From NCBI GenBank assembly GCA_964354145.1, contig CAYGXX010000004.1, forward strand, positions 1 through 31,751: a DNA stretch of 31,751 nt, written 5' to 3'. The notes beneath the pieces are model-generated. The model was given only the letters and a program-made list of their open reading frames with translations, was not told the origin of the DNA and searched no databases. Positions within the stretch are counted from its first letter, which is position 1, and every line of letters starts with the position of its first letter. Shown here piece by piece: positions 1 to 6,697 of the stretch. The position numbers and the translations under genes were made by a program. Source of the DNA: UBA10110 sp964354145 (lineage in GTDB: Bacteria > Patescibacteriota > Kazan-3B-28 > UBA10110).

Positions 1-934
1 TTGCTTCCACCGAATTAGGATTCACCGTGATGGCAGCATCACCAACTACCTCAGGCAATGACGACGTGTTAGAGGTAATCACAGGAACGCCCATGGCCAT
101 AGCTTCTAGGGGCGGCAAACCGAAACCCTCATATAAAGACGGGAAGACAAACACCGCTGCCTGCTTATAAATGGATGGTTTCTGGGCACTGGTAATATCC
201 TCCAACACATGAATGTCGGACTTAATTGGGCTGGCTGCAATTACCCCTTTGATACCCGCACTTTGCCATCCCCAGCGCCCTACTAATACCAAGCTGGCGT
301 CTTTAATCTCTGCTTTAACCTGATTAAAGGCTAGGACTAGTCGCTCGATATTTTTGCGGGGCTCTAGAGTTCCCACATCAAGGACGATTTTAGGATAAGG
401 CAATGGATAATTTTCTTCGGTTGCCGCCAAGCTTGGCGCTAAATGAACAACCGAAATTTTACCCGGGTTGACCTTAAACAATTTGATGGCATCCTGCTTG
501 GTGTTATTAGAGATGGCAATCAATTTTCTGGAATACTTTAAAGCCGGTCGTATCCACATCCGCTCCAGCAGCACCGCTTTTAAATCGTGTCGGGCAGGAA
601 AAAGAAAACTAACAAAATCCATTAAGGCAGTGACCACGGGCACGCTCCGCACAATGGCGGGCAAAATCAAGCTGGTAGTGGAAAAATAAACATCCACCGG
701 GCGGCAGATCTCCAAATACCAAAACATCAGTTTTTGCCACAACAAAGCTCCGATTTTCCAAACTACCAGCTTAACATTGGCTCTCTGCCACTCGCTAGGC
801 GGATCAATATCTAAAAATAATACAAACTGATGCTCGGAGTGTTTAATTATATGGCTTACCAACTGATAAACATACTCGCCTTTGCCGGCCCGTCTGTTTC
901 TCGCCCCCTCTCTTGCATCAATGCCAATAATCAT
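1..934 (-). CDS. Glycosyltransferase, GT4-like (group 1), 3' end cut by window edge
   Basis: The gene runs off the left edge, so only the first ~311 residues are present. It reads MIIGIDAREGARNRRAGKGEY at the start, a typical N-terminal beta strand plus glycine loop of a GT-B glycosyltransferase. The C-terminal Rossmann half shows the family signposts: VLDVGTLEPRKNIERLV near residues 187-203, VLVGRWGW after it, and EGFGLPPLE at about 269-277, which is the EX7E nucleotide-sugar motif. The family moves a sugar from a nucleotide-sugar donor to a lipid-linked or protein acceptor at the cytoplasmic membrane. The start ATG overlaps the stop of the flippase gene as ATGA (931-934), so the two are translationally coupled. 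With the flippase, this suggests surface polysaccharide or protein glycosylation. The acceptor and sugar cannot be told. Confidence 0.9.
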   Translation of the reverse strand, partial: MIIGIDAREGARNRRAGKGEYVYQLVSHIIKHSEHQFVLFLDIDPPSEWQRANVKLVVWKIGALLWQKLMFWYLEICRPVDVYFSTTSLILPAIVRSVPVVTALMDFVSFLFPARHDLKAVLLERMWIRPALKYSRKLIAISNNTKQDAIKLFKVNPGKISVVHLAPSLAATEENYPLPYPKIVLDVGTLEPRKNIERLVLAFNQVKAEIKDASLVLVGRWGWQSAGIKGVIAASPIKSDIHVLEDITSAQKPSIYKQAAVFVFPSLYEGFGLPPLEAMAMGVPVITSNTSSLPEVVGDAAITVNPNSVEA

Positions 935-2355
935 TTTCTGTTTAATTGAGGGATGAGACTAACTATCTCCGCCCGGGTAATAGTTTTAGTAATTAAGATG
1001 AGCACCGCGTAGACAGCGGCACCAATTAACACCAGCCATCCCACCGGCCAGGCTCGCAACCACCATAGAATTATTCCCATAACTATACTGCTGGCTAGGG
1101 TTTTACTAAACACGGCTAAGCTAACCGTTAGTTTTAGATATTTCATCACAATATAGGCACTGCAGACTAGTACCCAGAGCTCTGTTAATACCGTGATTAC
1201 TGCCGCTCCCCAAAAAGAAAACTGGGGAATGACTAACAGATTAGCCACTATATTAAACACTACCGCCCAGATATAGGGCCAGATCAAACGTTGCTGTTGA
1301 TTAGCAGCGATAATGGTATAAATCATCGCACTATTTAAGAATGCACCGGCTAAAGAGAAGCTCAGGATTTGTAAAACCGGCCCGGACAGTGCATAGTCTC
1401 GACCAGAGATTAAAACCATTACTGGCGTAGCCACTGCGATCGACCCAGCAATCAAGGGTAGAGCAGATAGACTTAAAAAATTAAACGCACTCTGGAAGAT
1501 CTGCTTTGCCTTCTCGCGCGATTCCTGGAGAGCTGCCGCGATCACCGGCAACACCGAGCTCATAAAAATACTTGGCACGGCGAGAAGTACCTCTAATATC
1601 TTATAGGGCGCACTATAGATGCCCACTGCGTAGGAATTCTGAAGATGCCCTAAAATCAGGATATCAATCTTAAAATAAATAACTCCCAGGACCATCACCA
1701 CTCCCATCGGGAAAGCGGCCACCAGCAGCTCCCACCACTGGCGCCAATCGAACAAGGGAATGAGCCAGTACCGGAGACCCATCATTAGAGTATTGAATCC
1801 AAAGGCTGCTACATTAGCCCAGACCACTGCCCAAATTATAGTAACCAGGCCTCCGCCTTGATGGATAAACCACCAAACCAACCCCAGCAGGAGTAATCTG
1901 CCCAGGACATCGGACAAAGTGGCTTTATACATAGTGAGCTTGGCTTGGAAAGATCCTAAAGGGACTTGGTTAAGGGACATAAATAATTGGGAGATAGCCC
2001 CCACTAAAATTCCTTGGCGCACCACTCCCGAGTAGGGAATAAACCAAGCCAACCCACAAGCCGTGCCTAAAATCGCTAGGCTAAAAGCGAGCTTCAACCC
2101 TAACATATTGCCCAAGATCCCCCTCTCTCTAGCGGGGTATTTGGCAATCTCTCGCACCACGATCACAAATAATCCTAAATCTAGGATCGCCCCGAAGATG
2201 CCCAAGTACGCAAAAATGGTAGCATAGTCTCCATAGCCAGCTACTCCCAAATACCGCGTGATATAGGCTATCACCAGTACTGAGGTAGCAACAGTAATTG
2301 CCTTGCCTAAAAGTTGCACGGCGGTATTCAAGGCAATCTTCTGAGCGCTATTCAT
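931..2355 (-). CDS. Wzx-like polysaccharide flippase (MOP superfamily)
   Basis: A 474-residue protein that is almost wholly hydrophobic, with about 12-14 membrane segments and short polar loops. It opens MNSAQKIALNTAVQLLGKAI and then VLVIAYITRYLGVAGYGDYAT, the typical N-terminal helix of RfbX/Wzx-type polysaccharide biosynthesis proteins. FVIVVREIAKYP and VGIYSAPYKILEVLLAVPSI are also typical of this family. It would flip undecaprenyl-linked oligosaccharides across the membrane. It is followed with a 4-base overlap by a glycosyltransferase gene. Upstream, a 105-bp gap after the methyltransferase gene carries a 12-bp inverted repeat whose inner arm ends directly at this start codon, and no clear Shine-Dalgarno is visible. 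The substrate is unknown. Confidence 0.9.
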   Translation of the reverse strand: MNSAQKIALNTAVQLLGKAITVATSVLVIAYITRYLGVAGYGDYATIFAYLGIFGAILDLGLFVIVVREIAKYPARERGILGNMLGLKLAFSLAILGTACGLAWFIPYSGVVRQGILVGAISQLFMSLNQVPLGSFQAKLTMYKATLSDVLGRLLLLGLVWWFIHQGGGLVTIIWAVVWANVAAFGFNTLMMGLRYWLIPLFDWRQWWELLVAAFPMGVVMVLGVIYFKIDILILGHLQNSYAVGIYSAPYKILEVLLAVPSIFMSSVLPVIAAALQESREKAKQIFQSAFNFLSLSALPLIAGSIAVATPVMVLISGRDYALSGPVLQILSFSLAGAFLNSAMIYTIIAANQQQRLIWPYIWAVVFNIVANLLVIPQFSFWGAAVITVLTELWVLVCSAYIVMKYLKLTVSLAVFSKTLASSIVMGIILWWLRAWPVGWLVLIGAAVYAVLILITKTITRAEIVSLIPQLNRK

Positions 2356-2459
2356 CCCGTTAGAAATTTGGGTGCTAAATTACTGTGAACCTGTTAGGTC
2401 GGTTTAGTTAAGTATAGTTGATAATCGCTGTTCAATTTCACTGACTTATTTCTAACGGG
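2356..2459. repeat. 104-bp segment bounded by a 12-bp perfect inverted repeat
   Basis: CCCGTTAGAAAT at 2356-2367 is matched by its exact reverse complement ATTTCTAACGGG at 2448-2459, with 80 bp between. The segment fills nearly the whole gap between the methyltransferase stop and the flippase start. On the transcribed minus strand one arm follows the upstream stop within a few bases and the other abuts the flippase ATG. It could be a small non-autonomous repeat element, or an RNA stem that hides the start codon. No second copy is visible in the window. Confidence 0.6.
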
Positions 2460-2464
2460 GTTCA

Positions 2465-3052
2465 TCAGCGAGCAATTCTAGCCATATATTGAACGGGAAC
2501 CCGAGGGAGATACCACTTAGGGAAGATTTTGAGCGAATAATCACGACTCTCCTCAATTTTATACGGTTGCAGGAGCTCTTCCCATTTTCTTTTACCCATC
2601 AACCTTTCATCGCCGAAATCCTTCCGGGGATAGTTTAAATTAGGCACGCTAAATATTACCGTCGGCGCCACCCGGAGATGTTCATCGAGTAATTGGCGGA
2701 TCTGATCATCTGAAAAATGCTCCAGGAGCCCCTGGTGAAACACTAAATCAAAGCCCCTATCGGGGAAAGGTAATTTGAAAGCATCTCCTTCTATTAATTG
2801 ATTCCTTCCGCCGAATTTCTCCTTGTTAGTCTTAGCCAGTTCTAGGACGTTAGGATCATTATCCAGCGTCGTTACTTCCTTCCCCAAATGAGACAAAAAG
2901 ATGCTCATGGTCCCGGTGCCTGCTCCCACCTCCAGAATCTTTTCTGCCCCGCTTTGAACAATACTAGTCAAAAACTCTCGCTGTCCATATAAATTACGGA
3001 TGTATAAATCGACATCCGTTTCTTGTCTGTAATACTCCGACCATCCAGGCAT
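2465..3052 (-). CDS. Class I SAM-dependent methyltransferase
   Basis: A 195-residue protein with the class I Rossmann methyltransferase motifs. Motif I is ILEVGAGTGTMSIFL at about residues 39-53. The acidic residue binding the SAM ribose is in VTTLDNDPNVLELA. GDAFKLPFPDRGFDLVFHQGLLEHF carries the motif II/III region. No substrate-specific domain is recognisable. It starts 3 bases after the jag stop, so it is probably co-transcribed with the rpmH-rnpA-yidD-yidC-jag run. Downstream are glycan genes, so methylation of a glycan, a lipid or a small molecule are all possible. The methyltransferase fold is clear, but the substrate is unknown. Confidence 0.85.
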   Translation of the reverse strand: MPGWSEYYRQETDVDLYIRNLYGQREFLTSIVQSGAEKILEVGAGTGTMSIFLSHLGKEVTTLDNDPNVLELAKTNKEKFGGRNQLIEGDAFKLPFPDRGFDLVFHQGLLEHFSDDQIRQLLDEHLRVAPTVIFSVPNLNYPRKDFGDERLMGKRKWEELLQPYKIEESRDYSLKIFPKWYLPRVPVQYMARIAR

Positions 3053-3055
3053 AAT

Positions 3056-3517
3056 CTACTTAGCGCTTAGCTTGATGATGACATGCCGGGCATCGCCTAC
3101 CCCCATGCTCTCTGAGATTAAATCTGAGTCCGCCGCTACCAACATATGAACTACCCGCCGCTCAAACGATGACATAGGCGACAGGTGAACAGAATTACCG
3201 CTAGCCTTAGCTTGCCAAATTGCTTCTTTAACGACCTTCTCTAAGGCGATTTGCTGCTGCTCACGAAAATTACCAATATCAACTAATAATTTCTTGGGGC
3301 AATCAGGAAATTGTCTCCTAAACATTAGGCGGAGAAGGTGTTGCAGTGCCAAGAGGGGCTGAGCCTCCGGTTGAATAAATATAAAGTCCTTCCCCGTACT
3401 TACCCGCGCCAACCAGGCTTGCTCTTCCTCCTTAATTTCTATTTTGGGCTTGAGAGGCCACTCGGCGAAGAAACCTTCCAGTGCTTGCTTTAGCCAATCG
3501 CCAATCTGTTTATCCAT
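3056..3517 (-). CDS. jag: Jag/KhpB-like RNA-binding protein (KH plus R3H)
   Basis: A 153-residue protein. The C-terminus is an R3H domain: VHLSPMSSFERRVVHMLVA carries the Arg-x3-His signature, and DLISESMGVGDARHVIIKLS matches the usual S-x-G-x-x-x-x-R-x-V-x-I ending. The middle (LLALQHLLRLMFRRQ) fits the KH part seen in Jag/SpoIIIJ-associated proteins. The long N-terminal Jag_N domain of Firmicutes homologues is missing. The family binds RNA and in other bacteria affects cell-wall synthesis and division. The gene lies 4 bases after yidC, the conserved yidC-jag order, which supports the call. Confidence 0.88.
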   Translation of the reverse strand: MDKQIGDWLKQALEGFFAEWPLKPKIEIKEEEQAWLARVSTGKDFIFIQPEAQPLLALQHLLRLMFRRQFPDCPKKLLVDIGNFREQQQIALEKVVKEAIWQAKASGNSVHLSPMSSFERRVVHMLVAADSDLISESMGVGDARHVIIKLSAK

Positions 3518-3521
3518 AGCT

Positions 3522-4286
3522 CTATGTTATCTGATCTTCTCGTTTAAATTGATTGATGACAATAATCTGCTGAACTACCATAAATACTGTAGTGGCTATC
3601 CAATACAGGGCTAGGGCAGCCGGCAAGCTCATGCCAATAAACACGGTGAGAACAGGGAAGAGATACACCATCTGCATATTGATCAGCCGCGCCGTGCCGC
3701 CGCCCTGCGGAGTCGGGTTAAACTTCATCATCAACCAGCTCTGGGCTAGTTGGGATAGGCCAGCAATAATCGCTAAATAAATGTTAGGGGCAGCTAGATT
3801 AATCTCCAATGCCTTAATATGTAAAAACCCTAAGGAAACGGCATTAATCTCGGTGGGCACCCGGGGGAACCATTTATACAACAACCAGAGACTATCGGTA
3901 TTGAGCCCCACCATAAACACCTTATACAAAGCGTAGAGGATGGGCAGTTGGATCAAAAGCGGCAAACAGCTCCCTAAGGGATTAACCTTATGGGTCTTAT
4001 ATACTTTCATTAATTCCTCGGACTGCTTGGCTTGATCATCCTTGTGGAGTTTTCTAATCTCATCAATCTCGGGCTGGATCTTCTTCAAGTCCCGCTGCGC
4101 CTTGAGTGTCTGTACGTAAGAAGGGGCCAGGGCCAGGCGAATGATCAGGGTCAGAATAATGATAGCAACCCCCAGATCACGACCGGGGAAATAAACATAA
4201 AACAGCATTAGGACATTGAACATCGGCTGATACAAAAGTTTGGTCAGCAGCGATGTCTTGCTCAATACTACCGGGGCTATTTTCAT
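3522..4286 (-). CDS. yidC: YidC/Oxa1 membrane protein insertase
   Basis: A 254-residue insertase without the large periplasmic P1 domain of Gram-negative YidC. There are about five membrane segments. VAIIILTLIIRLALAPSYVQT carries the conserved arginine of the hydrophilic groove, followed by the charged cytoplasmic helical hairpin (LKAQRDLKKIQPEIDEIRKLH). LGSCLPLLIQLPILYALYKVF and LPAALALYWIATTVFMVVQQ are the classic later signatures. It inserts proteins into the inner membrane with or without SecYEG. It lies in the canonical rpmH-rnpA-yidD-yidC-jag order, 9 bases after yidD. The tail after the last segment is short and weakly basic (NQFKREDQIT). Confidence 0.95.
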   Translation of the reverse strand: MKIAPVVLSKTSLLTKLLYQPMFNVLMLFYVYFPGRDLGVAIIILTLIIRLALAPSYVQTLKAQRDLKKIQPEIDEIRKLHKDDQAKQSEELMKVYKTHKVNPLGSCLPLLIQLPILYALYKVFMVGLNTDSLWLLYKWFPRVPTEINAVSLGFLHIKALEINLAAPNIYLAIIAGLSQLAQSWLMMKFNPTPQGGGTARLINMQMVYLFPVLTVFIGMSLPAALALYWIATTVFMVVQQIIVINQFKREDQIT

Positions 4287-4295
4287 ATATTCATA

Positions 4296-4541
4296 TTATT
4301 TCACCAAATCAAATCCGCCGCGATGCCAAGGATTACATCGCAGTATACGTCGGATAGCCAACCCCGCGCCTCTAATCGCCCCATATCTCTCAACGCTATC
4401 GTGGGCATATTGCGAACAAGAAGGGTAAAACCGGCAGAACCCATAGGGGTGCCACTGTTTTAACCAACTATGGTCAGGAGAAAGGCTGCTTTGGTAGGTC
4501 CGGATTAGCCTTAAGGTGATTTGTTGGACAGGACTGGACAT
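4296..4541 (-). CDS. yidD: YidD membrane-insertion efficiency factor
   Basis: An 81-residue protein with the full YidD signature: LIRTYQSSLSP near the start, then GFCRFYPSCSQYAHDSVERYG with its conserved cysteines, then RRILRCNPWHRGGFD. YidD is a small amphipathic membrane-associated protein that assists YidC-dependent insertion. The normal family length is about 70-90 residues, so this copy is complete. It sits between rnpA and yidC with gaps of 4 and 9 bases, as in most bacteria. Confidence 0.95.
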   Translation of the reverse strand: MSSPVQQITLRLIRTYQSSLSPDHSWLKQWHPYGFCRFYPSCSQYAHDSVERYGAIRGAGLAIRRILRCNPWHRGGFDLVK

Positions 4542-4545
4542 AAAA

Positions 4546-4833
4546 TTATTCTCTAGTTAATTGAGTAGCAAGTTTAGTGACCGCCGCTTTTAATTCGGCA
4601 AACGACAGCGTTAAGGTGATCGGTTTAGTGTAGAGGGTAGCTGCCATATTGGCCGGAATAGCGAGACTGCGCCAGATCTCCCTCAAGCGACGTTTCAACC
4701 TGTTCCGCTCGGTAGCTTTCTTGGAGATTTTAGTTCCTACCACCACTCGCAAGCCCGGGCGCCGAGAGGGCCTCACATACTTCAAGGTCAGCGCCGAGTG
4801 ATAGATGACTCGTTCGGGGTTCTCTCTCGCCAT
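4546..4833 (-). CDS. rnpA: RNase P protein component, N-terminally short
   Basis: A 95-residue protein containing the RNR signature TKISKKATERNRLKRRLREIW, which binds the RNase P RNA. GLRVVVGTKISKK is the usual strand before it. RnpA helps RNase P RNA remove tRNA 5' leaders. The start ATG is only 2 bases after the rpmH stop. Upstream in frame there are nine codons (GAG to ATC) without a standard start before a TAA at 4861-4863, so the reading frame cannot be much longer. It therefore lacks most of the usual first ~25 residues (the RL-x-F-x-x-V helix that helps form the 5' leader cleft). The order rpmH-rnpA-yidD supports the identity. Confidence 0.93.
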   Translation of the reverse strand: MARENPERVIYHSALTLKYVRPSRRPGLRVVVGTKISKKATERNRLKRRLREIWRSLAIPANMAATLYTKPITLTLSFAELKAAVTKLATQLTRE

Positions 4834-4835
4834 GA

Positions 4836-4970
4836 TTAAACCGACAGCTTCTGACGCCTCTTAGTCCGCCGTCTCGAGAGGACCTTCCGCCCGCCCTTAG
4901 TTGCCATTCTCGCCCGAAAGCCCAGGGTTCTTTGCCGACGGCGCTTATGTGGTTGATAGGTTCTTTTCAT
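4836..4970 (-). CDS. rpmH: 50S ribosomal protein L34
   Basis: A 44-residue, very basic protein: MKRTYQPHKRRRQRTLGFRA, then RMATKGGRKVLSRRRTKRRQ, then KLSV and a TAA. This is the full L34 pattern (KRTYQPs-x-x-RR-x-R-x-GFR-x-RM-x-T-x-x-GR-x-VL-x-x-RR). It is a structural protein of the large subunit. It heads the minus-strand run and has its own promoter at 5007-5036. It is the first gene left of the dnaA region, the classic rpmH-dnaA layout near the replication origin. Confidence 0.97.
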   Translation of the reverse strand: MKRTYQPHKRRRQRTLGFRARMATKGGRKVLSRRRTKRRQKLSV

Positions 4971-5006
4971 TAAATTTATGAGGTTGGTTCAGCTAATTAC
5001 TCATTC

Positions 5007-5036
5007 AGTATATCGGGAAGGATTGTGTAGCGTCAA
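5007..5036 (-). promoter_or_regulatory. Sigma-70-type promoter of the rpmH run
   Basis: On the minus strand TTGACG (5036-5031) and TATACT (5012-5007) are separated by 18 bases, a good vegetative promoter. It points to rpmH, about 36 bases downstream of the -10. Its -35 box lies inside the spacer of the opposing dnaA promoter. Confidence 0.75.
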
Positions 5037-5049
5037 TTTAGTTTATAAT
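5023..5049 (+). promoter_or_regulatory. Promoter of dnaA
   Basis: A perfect TATAAT lies at 5044-5049 with a weak -35 (TTGTGT, 5023-5028, 15-base spacer, or a box one base earlier with 16). Transcription would begin near 5056. The -10 overlaps the ATG at 5048, so that ATG cannot be in the transcript and the dnaA start must be further in. The promoter overlaps the divergent rpmH promoter. Confidence 0.7.
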
Positions 5050-5073
5050 GGAGTGTTATTTGGGCTTGTTGCT

Positions 5074-5127
5074 TGGGGATAACTTTAGTAAAATTACCTT
5101 GGGTGAAGTAAATAGGATGGTGGATAA
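5074..5127 (-). promoter_or_regulatory. Two DnaA-box-like sites in the dnaA leader and start
   Basis: TGGGGATAA at 5074-5082 is the reverse complement of TTATCCCCA, identical to a site in the dnaA-dnaN gap. GGTGGATAA at 5119-5127 is the reverse complement of TTATCCACC, eight of nine bases of the TTATCCACA consensus. It overlaps the preferred dnaA start codon. Both lie just after the dnaA promoter, a usual place for DnaA self-regulation. Confidence 0.55.
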
Positions 5128-6517
5128 TAAGCGATTGTGGCAAGGAGTCCTCGGTGAGGCAGAAATCGCCTTGAGTAAGGCAAATTTCAGTACTTGGTTC
5201 AAAAATACCGAGATCGTTGATACTAGCGATACCACTGTCTTTATTCGCGTACCTAACACTTTCATTAAAGAGTGGTTCGAGAAAAAATACGAGAAGGAGA
5301 TCATCCGCAAGTGTTTGTCGCGTAGCCTACCCAATCTCCAAAAGATCGAATATGTTGTGGGAGTCAAACCCAAGACTGAAACTATTTTTAATGAGCCGCG
5401 CACCTCGCTCTCAAAAACCAGAGCTGCTGAACTAGTGGCCTCGCCACCAGCTGCTGTCGCCATAAAAACCCGGGCTGCTGGAGAAACAGCGGAACGCTTA
5501 AACCCCCGCTACACCTTTGAAACCTTTGTGGTAGGAGAAAGCAACCGAATGGCCCAAGCCTCTGCTGAGGCAGTAGCCAAAGCTCCCGGGATCACCTATA
5601 ACCCCTTATTTATCTATGGAGGGGTGGGCTTGGGCAAAACTCACCTGTTGCAGGCAATCGGCAACGCGGTTCTCACCAATTACCCTAAAAAGCGGGTGGT
5701 CTACCTTACCTCCGAACGCTTCACTAATGAACTGGTGGACGCCATCATGAAAAAAACTACTCGGGAGTTTAAGGAGAAATACCGCCGAATGGACTGTTTG
5801 CTGATCGACGATATCCAGTTTTTAGAGGGTAAAGACGCCACCCAAGAAGAGTTTTTCCATACCTTCAACGCACTTTACGAGAATAGCAAGCAGATCGTCT
5901 TAGCCTCTGACCGACCACCAAAAGCTATTCCCTCCTTAGAGGCTCGCTTACGCTCTCGGTTTGAGTGGGGGATGATCGCCGATATCTCTCCTCCTAATTA
6001 CGAGATGCGGCTAGCAATTCTCCAATCCAAAATGGCAAACGTCAAAATCCAGTTGCCCGCCGAGGTTCTGGAATGCATCGCCCAAAAGATCCAAAACAAC
6101 ATCCGGGAATTAGAAGGAGCTCTCACTCGGATTGTCGCCTTCGGTCAGCTGAACAACACTATCCCCACCGTAGAAGAGGCGGAGGGACTATTGGGAGGAA
6201 TCTTGGTTAATCCCGGCAAGCGCCTTCTCAAGGCGAGTGATATTATCCGGACAGTAGGGAAACACTACAACCTTAAAAAAGAGGAGTTGCTGGGTAAACG
6301 CCGCAACAAAGAGATAGTGGTCCCACGCCAGATTCTAATTTTTCTTCTCCGAGAGGAGCTGGATCTACCTTATACTACTATTGCTCGAGAGGTTGGCGGG
6401 AAAGATCACACTACCATTATTCACAATTATAATAAGATTAAAAATCTATTATTAGAGAACAACGAAACTGAAATAGAAATTAGCACCATCAAAGAGCGCC
6501 TTTATGCTGTGGAATAG
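5117..6517 (+). CDS. dnaA: Chromosomal replication initiator DnaA
   Basis: With the start at the ATG of 5117 the protein has 466 residues (MVDNKRLWQGVLGEAEIAL...). An ATG at 5048 is in frame but overlaps the -10 box of the promoter, so it is not preferred. Domain I (about 1-85) is the usual WQ-x-x-L...F-x-x-WF type, followed by a linker. The AAA+ domain has Walker A GGVGLGKTH at 168-176 and Walker B LLIDDIQF near 228-235. RLRSRFEWGM holds the arginine finger/sensor region. The C-terminal DNA-binding signature VGGKDHTTIIHNYNKI is at about 426-441. The protein opens the origin and loads the helicase. It is followed by dnaN after a 180-bp AT-rich gap that is the origin candidate. Confidence 0.97.
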   Translation: MVDNKRLWQGVLGEAEIALSKANFSTWFKNTEIVDTSDTTVFIRVPNTFIKEWFEKKYEKEIIRKCLSRSLPNLQKIEYVVGVKPKTETIFNEPRTSLSKTRAAELVASPPAAVAIKTRAAGETAERLNPRYTFETFVVGESNRMAQASAEAVAKAPGITYNPLFIYGGVGLGKTHLLQAIGNAVLTNYPKKRVVYLTSERFTNELVDAIMKKTTREFKEKYRRMDCLLIDDIQFLEGKDATQEEFFHTFNALYENSKQIVLASDRPPKAIPSLEARLRSRFEWGMIADISPPNYEMRLAILQSKMANVKIQLPAEVLECIAQKIQNNIRELEGALTRIVAFGQLNNTIPTVEEAEGLLGGILVNPGKRLLKASDIIRTVGKHYNLKKEELLGKRRNKEIVVPRQILIFLLREELDLPYTTIAREVGGKDHTTIIHNYNKIKNLLLENNETEIEISTIKERLYAVE

Positions 6518-6697
6518 TCTTATAAAAATACCTCTAATAAAGTTATAACCAGATTATCCCCCGAATTATCCCCAGAAATATATTTAAACAAGTTATTACC
6601 ATCACATATAATTCAACTTCCCCCCAGAAATCACACTTCTATTAACTACTAACTTAATTCTTTATACAAAAACTTATTAACTTATAACGGGAAAATA
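6518..6697. other. Candidate replication origin (oriC) between dnaA and dnaN
   Basis: This 180-bp gap holds two DnaA-box-like 9-mers in the same orientation, TTATCCCCC (6554-6562) and TTATCCCCA (6566-6574), 12 bp apart. They are followed by about 110 bp of A/T-rich sequence with runs such as TTATTAACTTATAAC that could serve as the unwinding element. Genes diverge around this locus (rpmH run leftward, dnaA-dnaN-recF rightward), as at many bacterial origins. The number of boxes is low, and none is a perfect TTATCCACA. Confidence 0.6.

Noticed and set aside
468..689. Plus-strand open frame of 73 codons
   Set aside because: It lies opposite the glycosyltransferase gene, whose motifs are clear, and has no ribosome site or similarity.
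5048..5116. In-frame ATG at 5048 as the dnaA start, adding 23 residues
   Set aside because: It overlaps the TATAAT box of the dnaA promoter, so it would not be transcribed. The added residues do not resemble the DnaA N-terminus, while MVDNKRLWQGVL does.
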